From contig JAENRP010000098.1 in the NCBI GenBank assembly GCA_024741835.1, forward strand, positions 1 through 64,000: DNA of 64,000 bases, given 5' to 3'. Below the pieces are notes generated by a model. That model was not told where the DNA came from. It did no database searches and saw only the letters and a list, made by a program, of their open reading frames with translations. The stretch comes from Diplocarpon mali. Lineage: Eukaryota > Ascomycota > Leotiomycetes > Helotiales > Drepanopezizaceae. Both the position numbers and the translations under genes were made by a program. Positions within the stretch are counted from its first letter, which is position 1, and each line of letters starts with the position of its first letter. Below are positions 34,095 to 46,562 of the stretch, one piece after another.

Positions 34095-35090
34095 CCTGGG
34101 CAGAGATGACTCGTAAGTCGATGGTAGAGTAGAGGTTTTGAGAGCTGAGAGGATGGAAGACGAAGCCCGAGATTGTACCTTGCATCGCGCTTCTCGATTA
34201 CAAACAGATCGATCTCGTTAGTCGTGCGACTAGCAAGTTCTCTCCGGCCCACTTGGGATCTCCCCAGAATCCAGAATTCCGCGTGGCTAATGGTTTGTCA
34301 GAGAATCAATCGGAATTTGAAGCCGTATTAAGCGCCCGAGGACTTACTCCATGCACACGCTGCCCGATTCCACAGAGCGAGCGTCACTTTACACCACCTT
34401 AACCTTTACACCACGGAAAGGTACATTGTGGTAGAGAGTCGCAATCGAATTGCAAGTCCTGATAAGACCCGCCCGCGACCAATTGGCTCGTGGGAAGATG
34501 GCGTTTTGATCAAAGAGAGCCAGCCATTGCTAAATGTAGCGGCTGACTAAGAGGCGGCTAAGAGGGGGCTTCCAGATCATGACCCTCGTCTCTGCAAACC
34601 CAAGAAGATAGATTCTTCCCATCTCTTTTGCTTTTTCATCTGTCTGTACCACAACAACATCTTCTTGAGGTCATGTTTGAGTGAGTGTTCTGAATACACA
34701 TGCCCGATCAGTCGTACCCAGCCCGCAGCCCCCTATGGAAGATATCCAGCTGAGGGGCGCATTGGAGCCGAGCTCAAGAGTCCAAAACCCATCGCACACG
34801 GCAGCTAGCCTCCATTCATCGATTCCATCACGTTTTGATCCTCGTATCCGGCAAGCTGCTCACAACATATGTCAATGATTCGACTGCGGGATCAATGTAT
34901 CTGCAGCTAGGCGCCGCTTATCTCTGGCGCACCCGCTTTGTGTTGCGGAGCTTTGTGGCAGCATCCTTCAAGCACTCCGCATTCTCAACTTAAAGTCAAT
35001 AACCATTAGGTTCTCATCATCATTTGGTCATCGCTATTAGCTCTCTATCACCATTCCAAACCCACAATTACTGTTGACTACACAACTATC
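34095..35090. promoter_or_regulatory. shared divergent promoter region of two oxygenases
   Basis: A 996-bp gap lies between the starts of the FAD monooxygenase (-) and the 2OG oxygenase (+). No gene is visible inside. The arrangement would allow joint control. No specific binding site could be identified. Confidence 0.4.
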
Positions 35091-36555
35091 ATGGGATTCA
35101 CAACGGAAGTCCCCAAGACAGTGCAATGGAGCGGCAAGCAGGTCCCGGTCTATCCTATGCAGACCATTGACTTTTCCCTCTTGCTATCCCAGGAGCCAGT
35201 ACGTGATCTCCACATTATCAGTGCATCTTTCCACTTCTCGATTCATCTACTGCTTTCCAGAGACCCAAGACGTGCGCGGTCTCAGCGATCGGCTTTTAAT
35301 CACCTCCAAAAGGTTTATTGCTGGCAAAATATTGACTTCCTCTTCCTCTACAGCTCGAAATTGAGAAGCTCGTCAAATGCTGCCAGACCGAGGGTTTCTT
35401 CTACATTGACCTGCAAGGCATTGATGGTCGAAGAATGCTGGACGACCAACAAGAGACATTGAAGCTCATGAACAGGTTCTTCGAATCCCCTCTCGATGTC
35501 AAGAACGAATATGGACTCGTTGCTCCTCATCTCGGATACGAGCCTGTTGGATCCCGCACAGGCGTCCTCGAGAATACCAAAGATGGGTATGAGATGATTA
35601 AGGTTAGTCGTCCGAATAAGCTCTCCGGAGTTCGTGCTAAACAGTGCCAAGGTATCCCGGGACGAGATTCAAAGAGATTCTCCACATATCCCCCGCAATA
35701 TCAAGAACAACGGCGATATCAAAGTTCTCGAGAATGCTATTGCCGGCTCCAACATCATCACCAAGACCATTCTATCGGCGCTTTCGACCGGGCTGGGGCT
35801 CACTGGCAGCGCCAGATTCGAAAACTCGCATCGGAACCACCGACCTTCAACCAGCACGCTGGCAATGATGCATTACATCCCTTCGGACCCTGTGAGCGAT
35901 AAGAACATGTGCGTCGAAATCCCAGCCTATTTGTTTCAATAAAGCAATACTTACCTTCACCCAGCGGACACCAGAAGCACACCGATATCTCTTCGTTGAC
36001 TTTGCTGTTTAGCGAGCAATGGGGTCTTCAGATCCGACCTCCCGGAGCCAAGGAGTTCGGCTTCGTGGCTCCCAAAGTGGGCTCCGCAATCGTCAATGTT
36101 GGTGACTCTCTCCGTTTCGCCAGTGGTCACACCATGCAGTCATGCATCCATCGAGTCGTGCCTTTGAATCCCGACGAGCACCGATACTCCATTGCCTACT
36201 TCCTTCGTGCCGAGGACGAGACCCAATGTACGTATCATCGCAGATTCCATTCCTGTACTATCACTTGAAGGGACGTTCCATGAGACGATGTCAACAAGTT
36301 TTCTTCGATGCTGCTTTCTGTCTCAAAGAAAATATTGTTGACTGTTATAAAGTTACGGATTCGAGCGGCAGATTCATTACAGCTGGCCAGTGGCACGACG
36401 AGAAGTTCTACACTTTCACAGCCCCGCCAGAGATGCAGGCGCAGGCTCCGAGCTACTTACTGCTTGGTGGAATGGAGGAACCGTCAGACTTGAGTCCCGC
36501 CCAGGCTGAGAAAGCAGCCTTGGAAGATGCCAAGACACCAATCACGGCCTACTAA
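35091..36555 (+). CDS. 2-oxoglutarate/Fe(II) dioxygenase
   Basis: Five exons: 35091-35198, 35354-35602, 35652-35908, 35965-36227, 36353-36555; 359 residues, normal for the isopenicillin-N-synthase-like family. The N-terminal domain starts at VPVYPMQTIDFSLLL and LVKCCQTEGFFYIDLQGID. The iron ligands are His210 and Asp212 in HTDISSLTLL and His267 in SCIHRVVP. The 2-oxoglutarate pair is Arg278 and Ser280 in HRYSIAYF. All catalytic residues are present. Enzymes of this type hydroxylate, desaturate or cyclise small molecules, using O2 and 2-oxoglutarate and releasing succinate and CO2. The substrate is unknown. It faces the FAD monooxygenase across a shared promoter, so the two may act on one compound. 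Introns 1 and 4 are long for this window (155 and 125 nt). Confidence 0.88.
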
Positions 36556-37432
36556 TCAAATCACATGAAATAGTGGGAAGAGATTGTTACTAGCAGGATT
36601 TCGAATATGATTTACCCTGTGAATTTGAACTGTTCTTACTGAACCACAAAGCTGATTGTGCCTTGCCTTTCCCACTTTTGCACGATGTCAGTGAGTGGTA
36701 GGTGCTGTGATCTCAAAAAACAATGTATCATGTTTTCTCACATGCTGCTACGGCCTGCTTGGTATATCATTGAACATAAATTCTTCCTCTTGGATCCTTG
36801 TAACCAAGCCTTGATAGGCAAGTGTACTGTTTTGGAATGCTAGTAGCCGTCTTGTTCCTAGTCATATTAATGACCGACGAGAGTTAAGCGAGCCCCTGAT
36901 CACCACAAGCGATGTCCGATCAATGTAAACAGAAACAAGAGCACTGCCTCGAAGTGGATCAGAGGTCGTGGAATCTCCAGTTTCCGTAGCAAAACTAATT
37001 TAAATATAGCATCTTGTGGTTTCCCCTCCTTCGACTCCGCAGTCCATCATTAGATTTATCGCCCATAAGACACCAGAATTACATTTATTGAGTAAGAAAA
37101 GAAACAAAGTGAAGTACACAGGACGCCCGACTGACGCAGCTTCTCGTATATTTCTCACTGCCATATCTATACCAGAAAGTGACTTTACAGTTCAGAAGAA
37201 GCCTCTGATCTTTGGCGTGGAATCTGGCCTCTGACCTTTGGTTTCCCTGCAAAAAAAAGAGGGAGAAGGAGGAGAACAGGGTCGTTTGTGAAGGTGAGAT
37301 TTTCATTTCCTTTTGAGATTTTCTCTTTCATAGTGAGTGCTGACTCTTCTCTGATGGCTGGTTACTTCACCTTTTTTTTGAATTGGGGTGGAAGGGGGAC
37401 TATGTCCTACGGTTCTGAGGGGCTCTATTGCG

Positions 37433-37460
37433 CATGTTGCATGTTACATGTTGCATGTTG
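37433..37460 (+). repeat. short CATGTTG tandem repeat
   Basis: Four near-identical units (CATGTTG, CATGTTA, CATGTTG, CATGTTG) in direct order. No coding meaning seen. Confidence 0.7.
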
Positions 37461-37529
37461 TGTATCTTAGAGGGAGAGGGAGAGGGAGTTGAAGTTGGTT
37501 GCTGCCGATGTGCTATGATTCTGCACCCC

Positions 37530-37577
37530 GAGGGCGGAGGGCGGAGGGCGGAGGGTGGGGAGGGGGGAGGGGGGGCG
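37530..37577 (+). repeat. GAGGGCG tandem repeat, G-quadruplex-prone
   Basis: Three GAGGGCG units run into GGGTGGGGAGGGGGGAGGGG, giving more than four G-runs of three or more within 48 nt. Such sequence can fold as a quadruplex on the + strand. No gene lies within 1 kb. Confidence 0.7.
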
Positions 37578-39009
37578 AAGAATAACATCACGGATTCACG
37601 TCTAGTATACCACTAGCACTCGTCCACATACATAGGACCACTCTCGTAGTTTCTTTCGTCGCGCCAATGGCGCGTCTCCAGCATAAACGCGCATTCCGTT
37701 CCCCCTTCTTCTGGACCTTTCTTCATTTCATTTCACTTCATGTTTTCAACCCCCCCCCCGGCGCCGTGTTGATCAAAGTACACCTATCCCTGGAATAAAG
37801 ATACCCCTGCCCGTACGCCAATCCATCTAATTCAGAGGCCACAGAGCCGCGCGGGAGACGGAATAGATACCGATCCTAAGCTGGATGTATCTTTCTGGAA
37901 CCGAGGGATGGCATGAGATGAGATGAGCAACGTTTCGGGCCTCGGACCTCGGAGCCCGCGAGGGAGGATGGTCTTGTGCGGAACTTTGGAACCTGCGTCT
38001 GCATCTGCACTGGATGATGCTGGGGTCTTGTTTCACGGAATCGGGTGGAGATCTCGAGTGGTTTGGTTGAAGGGGAAAATTAAAGGGTTGTTTTGGGGTG
38101 TGTGGTGCGTGATTGTGCGACTACGACAGGTTATAGAGATGTGGATTATCATCACATGAAATAAATTTCCTCTCAACTATTTCACTTGCTATTCTCGACG
38201 TAAGCGCCCCAGTATCCCTTGCGTTATATCTCTTTCCTAACATAACCTCAATCTTAAGATCAATACAGCATGAATCTGAAATAAGTCTGCAGGTGTGATC
38301 TCAGAGCTCAGCTGCGATACTACTATTGTTCTATTTACAGTTGACAACCCTATACAAATCTCCCTAACCATGTATCATCCATCATGGGCTATGTACAGCA
38401 ACGAGCGGCGAAAACTCGTCTCACTGTTAATGAGGAAACCATCATCAGCTAGATCTCCTGGTTAATTTGTGCTTAGCGGTCATTCCATGACGAAGCGTGT
38501 CTCCCAAGAGGTCATCTCACTCATCTCCACTACAACCAATCGCTCTCATAGCTCATGGTTAGCCAGTGAAAAGATTGCCATAGACAGCACTGTGCTGGAG
38601 CTGGTATCGACCAGCACGAGATGAACCTGAATTTGGCGAGCATTGATTCGGCCCCCAGGGCCTCCTCTTGTGTTGGCACCGATGGCCTTTCAATAGCACT
38701 TCTGCATGCGCATTGAATGTGATGGGCGGACTCGTGGGGCGACTTGTTGCAGGATTCTATAACAGGGTATGGTGCTTTGGATATCGTTGATATCTGAATT
38801 CCCATCAACCCTGCTGTTGTTCGATAACAGGTCCTGTAGCTGAAATTGTCGGGCTACACACGCAGAACTAGAGATCAGTTCCATAAGTGGCTTGTAGATC
38901 ATTCCTAGAATTCAGGATGGGGAGAGCTAGATTTCAATTAGCAGGATAGCTTCAACTCACACCTCGATTTCCCTCGGCCTCCTTGAGTTAATTTACCCCA
39001 AAATGAACA

Positions 39010-40387
39010 CTATCTCTCCATCCCCCTCTTTCCCAAGATCGCCTTCCCGGCACTACTCGAATTCCCCACCCCGACCTCCTTCGTAATCCACCCTCCGACC
39101 TCTGCAACAGCTTCCAGATCAACGCCCGTCTCCATCCCCAAACTCTCCATAAAGTAAACCAGATTCTCTGTGCTCACATTACCCGTCGCGCCAGGACTGT
39201 ACGGACACCCTCCCAGCCCACCGACGCTGCTATCGAATCGCCGGATGCCATGCTCGAGGGACACGGCCGTGTTGACGAGGGCCTGCCCGTATGTATCGTG
39301 AAAGTGCATGCACATGTCTGAAGTCTGTATTCCTGCGCTTGAGAGCGCGCGCAGGAGGTGGGCGGTGCGGGGGGCAGTGCCCATGCCTGTCGTGTCACCA
39401 AGCGAGATTTCGTCGGCGCCCATTTCCTGGAGGTTCGGTCAGTGATCATGTACGTGAGCTAGCTCGTGGCATGATCGAGGGGGGGAGCAGCAGGACTTAC
39501 GAGCAGCGAACATGCAATCTCCGCCACGCGATGCGGATCAACATCGTACCCCTCGAATGGACACCCTAGCACCACGGAGATATACGCCCGTACCCTGAGT
39601 CCCTCCGCCTTCGCACCTACAATCACCTCCTTGAACTGTAGCAGCGAGGTCTCAATATCTGTATTCAGGTTCTTTTGCGTAAATGATTCGGTGGCAGCTG
39701 CGAAGACGGAGAGCTCGACGAATGGTTTTGGAGGCGACGCTTCGCCTGCGGGAGGGGAAGGGGAGGGGGTGGAATCATCGGTCTCACGTGGAGGGGAGGG
39801 CGGAGAGAATGATTGGTAGGCGGCGGGGTTTGCGCGAAGGATAGAGAGAGCATCTTGAAGGCCGCGCGCGTTGGGTGCCAGGAAGGAGTAGGATATTGGG
39901 GTTTCGGAGGTGTGCGTGCTGGGAGGGTGTTTGAGTAGGTAAGAGAGGATTTCGGAGGTGTCTGCCATCTGCTTCGGGTAAGTCACTGTTCTTACTTCAG
40001 TCCAAGTGCCTTCTCTCCCATTGTGGCCCGATGCCAGTGCCAGTACCAGAGCAATTGGCAATACCAGCACAATCTAACAGAGATGTGGATGGGGAGTCGA
40101 CCTACCTGCGGTACCCACTTCGGGCTCACAAAACTCCCTCCCTCGATATCCGTCAAGCCCGTCTTCGACAAGCGCTCTATCAGTTCTATCTTCGTCGACA
40201 GCGGAATACTGCGTTTCTCGTTCTGCAGACCATCGCGGGGCCCGACTTCAATAATCTTCACGGTGTTCGAGGTGGCATGTTGCGTCTGTTGCTGTGTCGC
40301 CGAAGACAGACAGCGCAGACCCTGGCGTATGGCCGGCGCAGACAGATTGGGACGACATCGAGACAGGACCCGTAGGTGCAGGAGCAT
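39010..40387 (-). CDS. hydroxymethylglutaryl-CoA lyase, mitochondrial
   Basis: Three exons, 40387-40106, 39968-39501 and 39426-39010; 388 residues. The Arg/Ser-rich, acid-free N-terminus (about 1-30, ending [10 protein letters not shown]) is a mitochondrial targeting peptide. The TIM-barrel core begins [14 protein letters not shown] (45-58), with Arg51 and Asp52 at the active site. Metal ligands His291 and His293 are in [11 protein letters not shown]. The catalytic Cys324 is in [18 protein letters not shown], the lyase signature. The enzyme splits HMG-CoA into acetyl-CoA and acetoacetate at the end of leucine breakdown. A Pro/Ser-rich insert (about 146-176: [19 protein letters not shown]) interrupts the barrel in a surface loop and lengthens the protein; it contains no stop or splice signal that would remove it cleanly. 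Introns are 137 and 74 nt. Confidence 0.93.
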
Positions 40388-40975
40388 ATTGGGCTGGATT
40401 CTTGCGATCTCGGTTGTGTGAAGTTGAGGAGGATGGGAGCTTGGGGCCGGCTGATGCCGACGGGAATGCGGGGGAGTGGGGAGCTCGGGCCTTTTCTGAC
40501 GGGGATACCAGTTGTGTTTTTGTTCAGCTGCAAGGGTTGAAGGGGAAGATGGCTGTAACGAAAGGCGCTTCAGGGGCAAACCAGACGGACGAAATTCAAG
40601 ATTAGAAAAGGCGCGTTTTCGGGGACCAAGGTGGAATGCTTGGATGGGATTTCGGCTATGCCGAACGGAGAACTACCGAATTAGCCCAGGTGAGACTGAT
40701 CTAGAGGTGAAATATAATCGTGGGATCTGTCGATTTCGTACATTAGAGTATAGCCTGGCTTGACTTCAACTTGCTAGTCTTCGGTAGAGAGACAATGTGA
40801 TCAATCCCGTCTTTAGCCGAAATACCGCCTCACCAGAATCCCAGTTGAACATCAAAACTCGTTCAGTAATAGACAAGCTTGTATTCCTATCCATTCTGAC
40901 TGGTCCAGAAATCATCTGCTACCAAAAGGCAGCGTGCTCCATCGATTCCAACCGAGATTGTCGAGCATAGTCTCA

Positions 40976-41716
40976 CTACATACACTCGTCGACCCGATTG
41001 CTCCCTCCACCCTCTGTCGTCGAATACTCCTCGGCTCTGACGATTAGAACTGATAAATCCAAGAGGAAAATGCTGTATTGTGAAGGACCAAATGCAAAGA
41101 ACGCCGACGCTAATGCTGCCCCAGCCTAGGAATGCGATGGACGATGGTGAGATGCGAGATGCAAGTTAGGTCGTTAGACCTTGCCATGACGGGGGCGTTG
41201 GGGAACAGACCATGGTTTTGCTACCACGGACTGGATTCCGTCAGATTTTGGTTCTTGGATTACGATTCGAACACACGTACCTCTCCCTCACTATACGCCC
41301 AGAAGTACCCCACCATCCCAATAATATAATAAATCGCCGGGTTCGTGCCCTGATACAACAGCGCACTCGCCAACGCCGCAAGTGGCAAGAGGATCAGCCT
41401 CGCCTCGATGCTCCTGTGCATCGCGGACCCAGCAAGAAGGCCTAGAGGCCATTCCCATGCTAGCATGATGATGCCGAAGAACACGTTGATGGATTGCAGT
41501 ATCGGTATTGGCTTCACGGCTACGTCGAAGTTCTTGGTCACGAAGTCCCAGAAAATCTTGGGCCAGAAGAAACCGTGGACGCCGGCTGCGATTTGGTCTG
41601 TTTGAATCATCAGATTTATATGCTCCTGATACTTCTTGCTCCGGGGGAGGCGACGTACAGATGCTGGCAGTTATGATAACTAGACGTGCCCAGTGATTCT
41701 TGATAAGCTTCCCCAT
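40976..41716 (-). CDS. small conserved fungal membrane protein
   Basis: Three exons, 41716-41659, 41597-41281 and 41125-40976; 174 residues. The start MGKLIKNHWARLVIITASIY is followed by QIAAGVHGFFWPKIFWDF, then VKPIPILQSINVFFGIIML and AWEWPLGLLAGSAMHRSIEA. Three to four hydrophobic segments follow, ending VGYFWAYSEGE. I recognise this as a family of small fungal integral membrane proteins without known function (DUF7727-like). The first two exons are secure because the frame and the conserved blocks join exactly. Exon 3 is less sure: the intron of 155 nt ends at TTCCTAG and adds 49 residues not conserved in my memory of the family. Another acceptor could be used. Confidence 0.7.
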
Positions 41717-42374
41717 TACTGGCTAAATATTTCTCGTTCTTCGTCAAGCTATCCAACTCTAATCGCTTGCGGTTCGTTTCTTGCTCCGAAACTCCCTTCC
41801 CTAGATCGATCGCTCTTCCGTATCCTTGGAGAACTTCTGATCCCGGAAGGGTCGAAGAGACGAAAGAGCGCCAGTCGATGTGAAGTCGAACGAAGCAAAT
41901 GAAGCAGGCTGGTTAACGGGTGCGAACCGGCGGGTAAGAAGAGCGCGGGTGAAGTGAAGCTTCGACGTGAAAGAAACGATCGGCTACCGACCACGACGAG
42001 TGCACAGCGAAGGTATTGGGGAACACGAGGTTCCGGGAGATATTCTATCTCTCTGGGCAGCGGCAACTGCAACAGCACCGGTACTGGTGCTACGGGGCGA
42101 GGACGAGTGATCAGCTTTGATTGCTGGACCTGTGCGTGTCGTCGATCCCGGAGACGGCCTCAGTTGCCTCAGTTTGGGACGTAGAGACCAGGAACTAGGG
42201 ATCTGATCTTCTATGGCAGCTGACATCCGAGCGGCGAGGGTCTAGGGATAGATAGAGAGTCGGTAGATGGGAGGTGCCAGCTATGGCTTGCAATAGAACA
42301 TGTGGGTGTGATCCAGCCAACTTTGGAACGGGCTTCGTCTGATCGGGCGTCGCCGGAGAAGTCCTGGTGGGATT

Positions 42375-42414
42375 TCTGGTCTGGTCTGATCTGGTCTGGT
42401 CTGGTCTGGTCTGG
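42375..42414 (+). repeat. TCTGG pentanucleotide repeat
   Basis: Eight TCTGG-like units in tandem, one altered to TCTGA. A simple microsatellite. Confidence 0.85.
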
Positions 42415-43179
42415 AGAAATGCTGGTGATGTACGCTGAGAGTGGATGGGTAGTATTCGTGGGATCTCCGATTTGAGATGAGACGTCGAAGCCGTTTGATG
42501 TTGCAGTTATGGGACAGTTAGATGTCTGGAATTGGGAAGTTGGGGGGAAGTCGACGCAAGCGAATATACTGTGTCCTGTGTATCTTGGTACTTTGGACTA
42601 CCCGGCACGACGCAGCGGGTATCTCAAGTTTAAGAACGACGACAGGGACTGTGGAGTCGTCGTGCCACGGCCATACCAAGGGATGCAGCCATGGTGGCAC
42701 GGTACCTGTACGAGGAGCATGGTGGGATGAGACGCAGCTGGGCAATGCATGGCAATATGGGTATTGGGTATTAGATGCTGGGTGTTGGGATGTTCGGTAT
42801 GAGAAGGACAGCAGCGGAGCGGCAGCAGAACACGAGAACCTGCAGCGGGGTGGCGGCCTAGTCAGGGCCGGGCAGAGCAGCCAGAGGGCAATTGGAATTC
42901 TGTCTGGCGTTTCCGGAAGAGATCCCATGGCTGTACAGAGTACACGGTACTTGGTAGATACGTGCTCGTACATCGGAGCGCGGCCTATCAGACTGTCAAC
43001 ATGCGTGCTGTCCAAGAGGTGGCGGAGGAGGTTGGCGGTAAACAATATTCTGTGCCCATGGCAGTGAGCTTGTTTACGGCTTCTGATTGGCGAGGCCAAC
43101 GACAACCGGGCGCCTACAGAATACGGAGGTGCACATCAATAGAGGGGTACCTTACGTCGGGTGACGTAGGCGGGGCCCA

Positions 43180-43210
43180 GACTAGACTCGACTCGACTAG
43201 ACTAGACTAC
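43180..43210 (+). repeat. GACTA/GACTC pentanucleotide repeat
   Basis: Six tandem units alternate between GACTA and GACTC. A simple microsatellite in intergenic sequence. Confidence 0.8.
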
Positions 43211-46200
43211 AAGGGGTCGAGCGCTAGACCCTTTGGCGGCAAAGCTAAGTGGGGTCCTCGCTTATGGGTTGGCCAGGCATTAAGGCATCTTATCTACCTT
43301 GTCTACCTTATCTGCCCTCAGCACCTCACGCCCGTATCGAAAGTTCTTTCAATACATTGCCAGTACCGGGTAATCATTGCCGACTCGAAAACCACCTCCG
43401 TACTTTATCATCCATCGCCTCCAACCCGTCTCGCAAGCGTTACTATGTTGCACTGATCTGAGACTCCCATCTGTACGCGCGAGAGCTGCCATCTGGAAAA
43501 TCGAGAGAGAAGAAAAAGAAAAAGAAAAAAAAAAGATGGAGGGGTTGAGACGGCGCTTCCACGCCCGTCAGTCTCAGCCTCGGCCTCATCCTCCACACAA
43601 AACTCCTACAGTCGGAAACCCGACCTGACAACCTGTCACCGCCACAGCGAATGAATGATAGATGTCCACGAGAGAACATCCGCCCGAAGGAGGGTTTTGC
43701 TTGGCCGCCACGATGGCGGCTCGGCGGCGTGTAGTAGAGTCTCAAACCCGTCGATACTTTCAGACGGCACGAGGACAGTGACGCCTCAACGTTGCGCTTC
43801 TGCAAGATCAGGCCGACCAAGCGAGGGATCGCCCCGAGGCAGCAGAACAGAGCGCGCTCCCAAATTTCCCTGAGGATATTTACGTATCGTCATGCCGCGG
43901 CGGCCAGCGTATTGCGTCTAATCTATCGCCCATCACATCACAACCGATAACGCGGTGGAGATGCGTGATGCTGCACGCATACTTTGGCACCGCCCGATTG
44001 TCACGATACGTGCAGCGGGTGCTACTTCGTATTTCGGGCGCCGCCAGAGTTTCCAGCGCTTGCGTGCCGGCGCTGATTGGATCCGGGGAAAAGTGTTGTC
44101 CGGGCACGTGCAGAGGGCTCCAGGACGTCGACAAGGCCCCTCGTCGACAGAGAAAGCTTATTCTCAACTGTTTTGGAGCTTCTGCAATAGCTCCCTTGCA
44201 ATACTCCGAAGCTAGGTTGTTGTTGGCTGATGCTGACCCAACCTTTTATTTGACTTCTTGTCTCTGGGTGGATTCTTGGTGAGCCGCACAGCGATGAGGC
44301 GTCGTTTGTCGATGCGCCTGCACTTGCGCAGTGGAAGGCACTTGTTCCTGGGTGCTTAAGACGAACTCACACGCATCAATAGGGCGGGTTTTTAGTCGCT
44401 GGTTATAAGTGAGGGCACTTGTTTGTGGATGCTTATGCGAACTATCGGGAGTTGTTACCCCGGATTTTCAGTCGCTGGATGCAAGTAACAAATGTCGTAC
44501 ACTTCGCAGTTGGTTTTGTTGCTTGGCAAGATTCAATTCCGCAAGAGCGACAATGTGGGTGCTTTTCGTGTTGTTCTATTGGTTGATTCCAGGGAAGTTC
44601 GACTTTACTTCCATCATGTCTACTTGCTCTGTCGCAGGCCAGATAAACACTTGAAAGTATATTTATAGTTTGGCCCGCGACGAAATTGATCTTCTGTCTA
44701 CAGCTCACCCCGAGTTCCCCCCCGTTTTCTCTCTACTCAGAGACAGTAGACAGTTGGATCTACAGAGCAAAATTTACCCTTGTATTTCCCGCTTTCGCTC
44801 AAGTTACAATGCTGCCTCATGATCTCGACGATTACCAGAACCCTCGAAGCGTGCTCTACCAGAACTGCTGCATCAAGAACGTGTCTGAGAAATGTAGCCA
44901 TCGGAATGGGATCTGGAGGCATCACTGGTAACTGGGCCGCTTGCTTTGCGACCTGGGTCGCAAGAACCTGAGCTGGCTTTCATTCTCATTGGTTCATAGA
45001 ATACTGGATAGCCGTCTATCAAGTGTCTTCTTGTGTGTCAGCGGCTATTTCACCCTAATCCTTCTTATTCACTTATTCCAACCTGCATTAGCTTCATAAT
45101 ATATCCTTTTTCTAAACTTCTTTCTCGTATAACATAACCTGGCTTATTCCTTCTTATTACTATCATCGAGTTACTCCTCTAATTATGATCATACATTGTA
45201 AATAATCTTAGAATACCCAGGTAAGGGTCGAGAGTAGAGGGAATTTATCAAAAGCCAAAAGAAATCTTTTAACTACATAGTCAAGAGTGCTTGTATCTGC
45301 TTCGGAACACCTAGGAATATGAATTCGGCGTGAAAGGGACTTATTCTCAGCTCTGCAGAGTCTTAAAAGAGCTGTAGGTTCGTAGGAGACACCGCATACA
45401 GGTGTTGAGTCGTCGTCTCCCACCCTTGCCTATTTGATTCTGAGCGAAAATACACATCAGACTCTCTGGGCACTCTGCCGCCTACGCTTCGGGGATCTGC
45501 GATCGTAGGAATTATATGGCTCGAAGTCCACGGGTAGGCGGTAGTTTCGTGGACGATCACAGTGTCGTAATCCAGCTGAACCTGCGTCTCAAGGCAGGTT
45601 ATTCAATGCGTCTGTTACTTCGCGGGCTTTTGTCCGTACCTGGTATTCAGAGTAGGTTAGCGCTTCCGAGCCTGGGCGAGTCTTTCGATGCCCAGCTACT
45701 CAGAAGACAGGCTGGTATCTGGAGGAAGCCTGCGACTTGGATTTACCGAAAGACGTCGCTTGTCGAAGCGACTTATATTGCTGCATGCTCGCCTGTACGC
45801 CTCCAGTTGAACGGATTGTTTACGAACGGTCTTGGCGCGGCCTGGTCTCACTGTAGCGTTTAGCGAGCGGTATGACCCTATCTCGAAGCGAGAATCGGGA
45901 CCTGGGGTGCTCTTGAGATGCAGGGGCGTGGCACGATCACGGAGTTGAAATGAAGCGACGAGACGAGACGAGACACGAGAGCTACAATCAATGCCCGCCG
46001 CGTTGGGAGGAATGTTTGCCCAACAAGAGCTCATAGTCACGTGGATGAAGTCCTTACCTAAGTGTGAATGATGGCCACTTGTCATCTCACCCTTATCCGG
46101 GTCAAGATATGCACGCGTAATCAAGCCTCGGATTTTTCTCACCTAATGCCGTTTGCCCTATCGAACAATTATCATTCTTCTTCTCCTCCTCCTTCTACTT

Positions 46201-46504
46201 CACGGCGCCTCATCAATCGCCGGCCCTCTAATCCGGACGGCCAGTCGGCGATTATCCTCCATGGCTCGCGTGTCAGCCCGAGTCAGATGAACGGGATAAG
46301 AGCCCCGTTAGCCCTCATGGCATCGTCGAATCGGTATCGCTGCTGATACCTATTACGTCTTTCTTTGTCGCTGTTTCTTCGGTGTACGTTTCCTTGCTAT
46401 TTTCCTATCGGGGAGTTGAAGTTACCAATAGAGCTTCCGAGGAACGGGTGAGCGAAATTATATCTGCGATATAATTTTTCCATCTCTCTTAGGTTTCCTT
46501 TCCA

Positions 46505-46510
46505 TATAAA
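46505..46510 (+). promoter_or_regulatory. TATA box of the MATE gene
   Basis: TATAAA in CCATATAAAGACTC, 53 bp before the ATG at 46563. Confidence 0.5.
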
Positions 46511-46562
46511 GACTCATTGAATAGCATACCGAGTCGCACTCGAACCTTTCGATTATTCCAAG

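Larger units (their letters stand above)
36556..39009. other. gene-free stretch with simple repeats
   Basis: No supported gene. It contains a CATGTTG tandem repeat and a strong G-run cluster (both listed separately). Homopolymer runs near 37730-37760 border it on the right. Confidence 0.45.
41717..46562. other. long gene-free stretch with simple repeats
   Basis: No convincing gene in about 4.8 kb. It contains a TCTGG pentamer repeat (42375-42414), a GACTA/GACTC repeat (43180-43210) and an A/G-rich run near 43505-43537. A small frame at 44810-44931 (MLPHDLDDYQNPRSVLYQNC start, 40 codons) is unassigned. A TATA box at the right end serves the MATE gene. Confidence 0.4.

Noticed and set aside
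37433..37460. CRISPR-like direct repeats
   Set aside because: Units are 7 bp and adjacent without spacers; a microsatellite in a eukaryotic genome.
42518..43105. 195-codon (-) and 181-codon (+) frames opposite each other
   Set aside because: Both strands open over the same segment, with no family match and repeat-flanked; neither can be supported.
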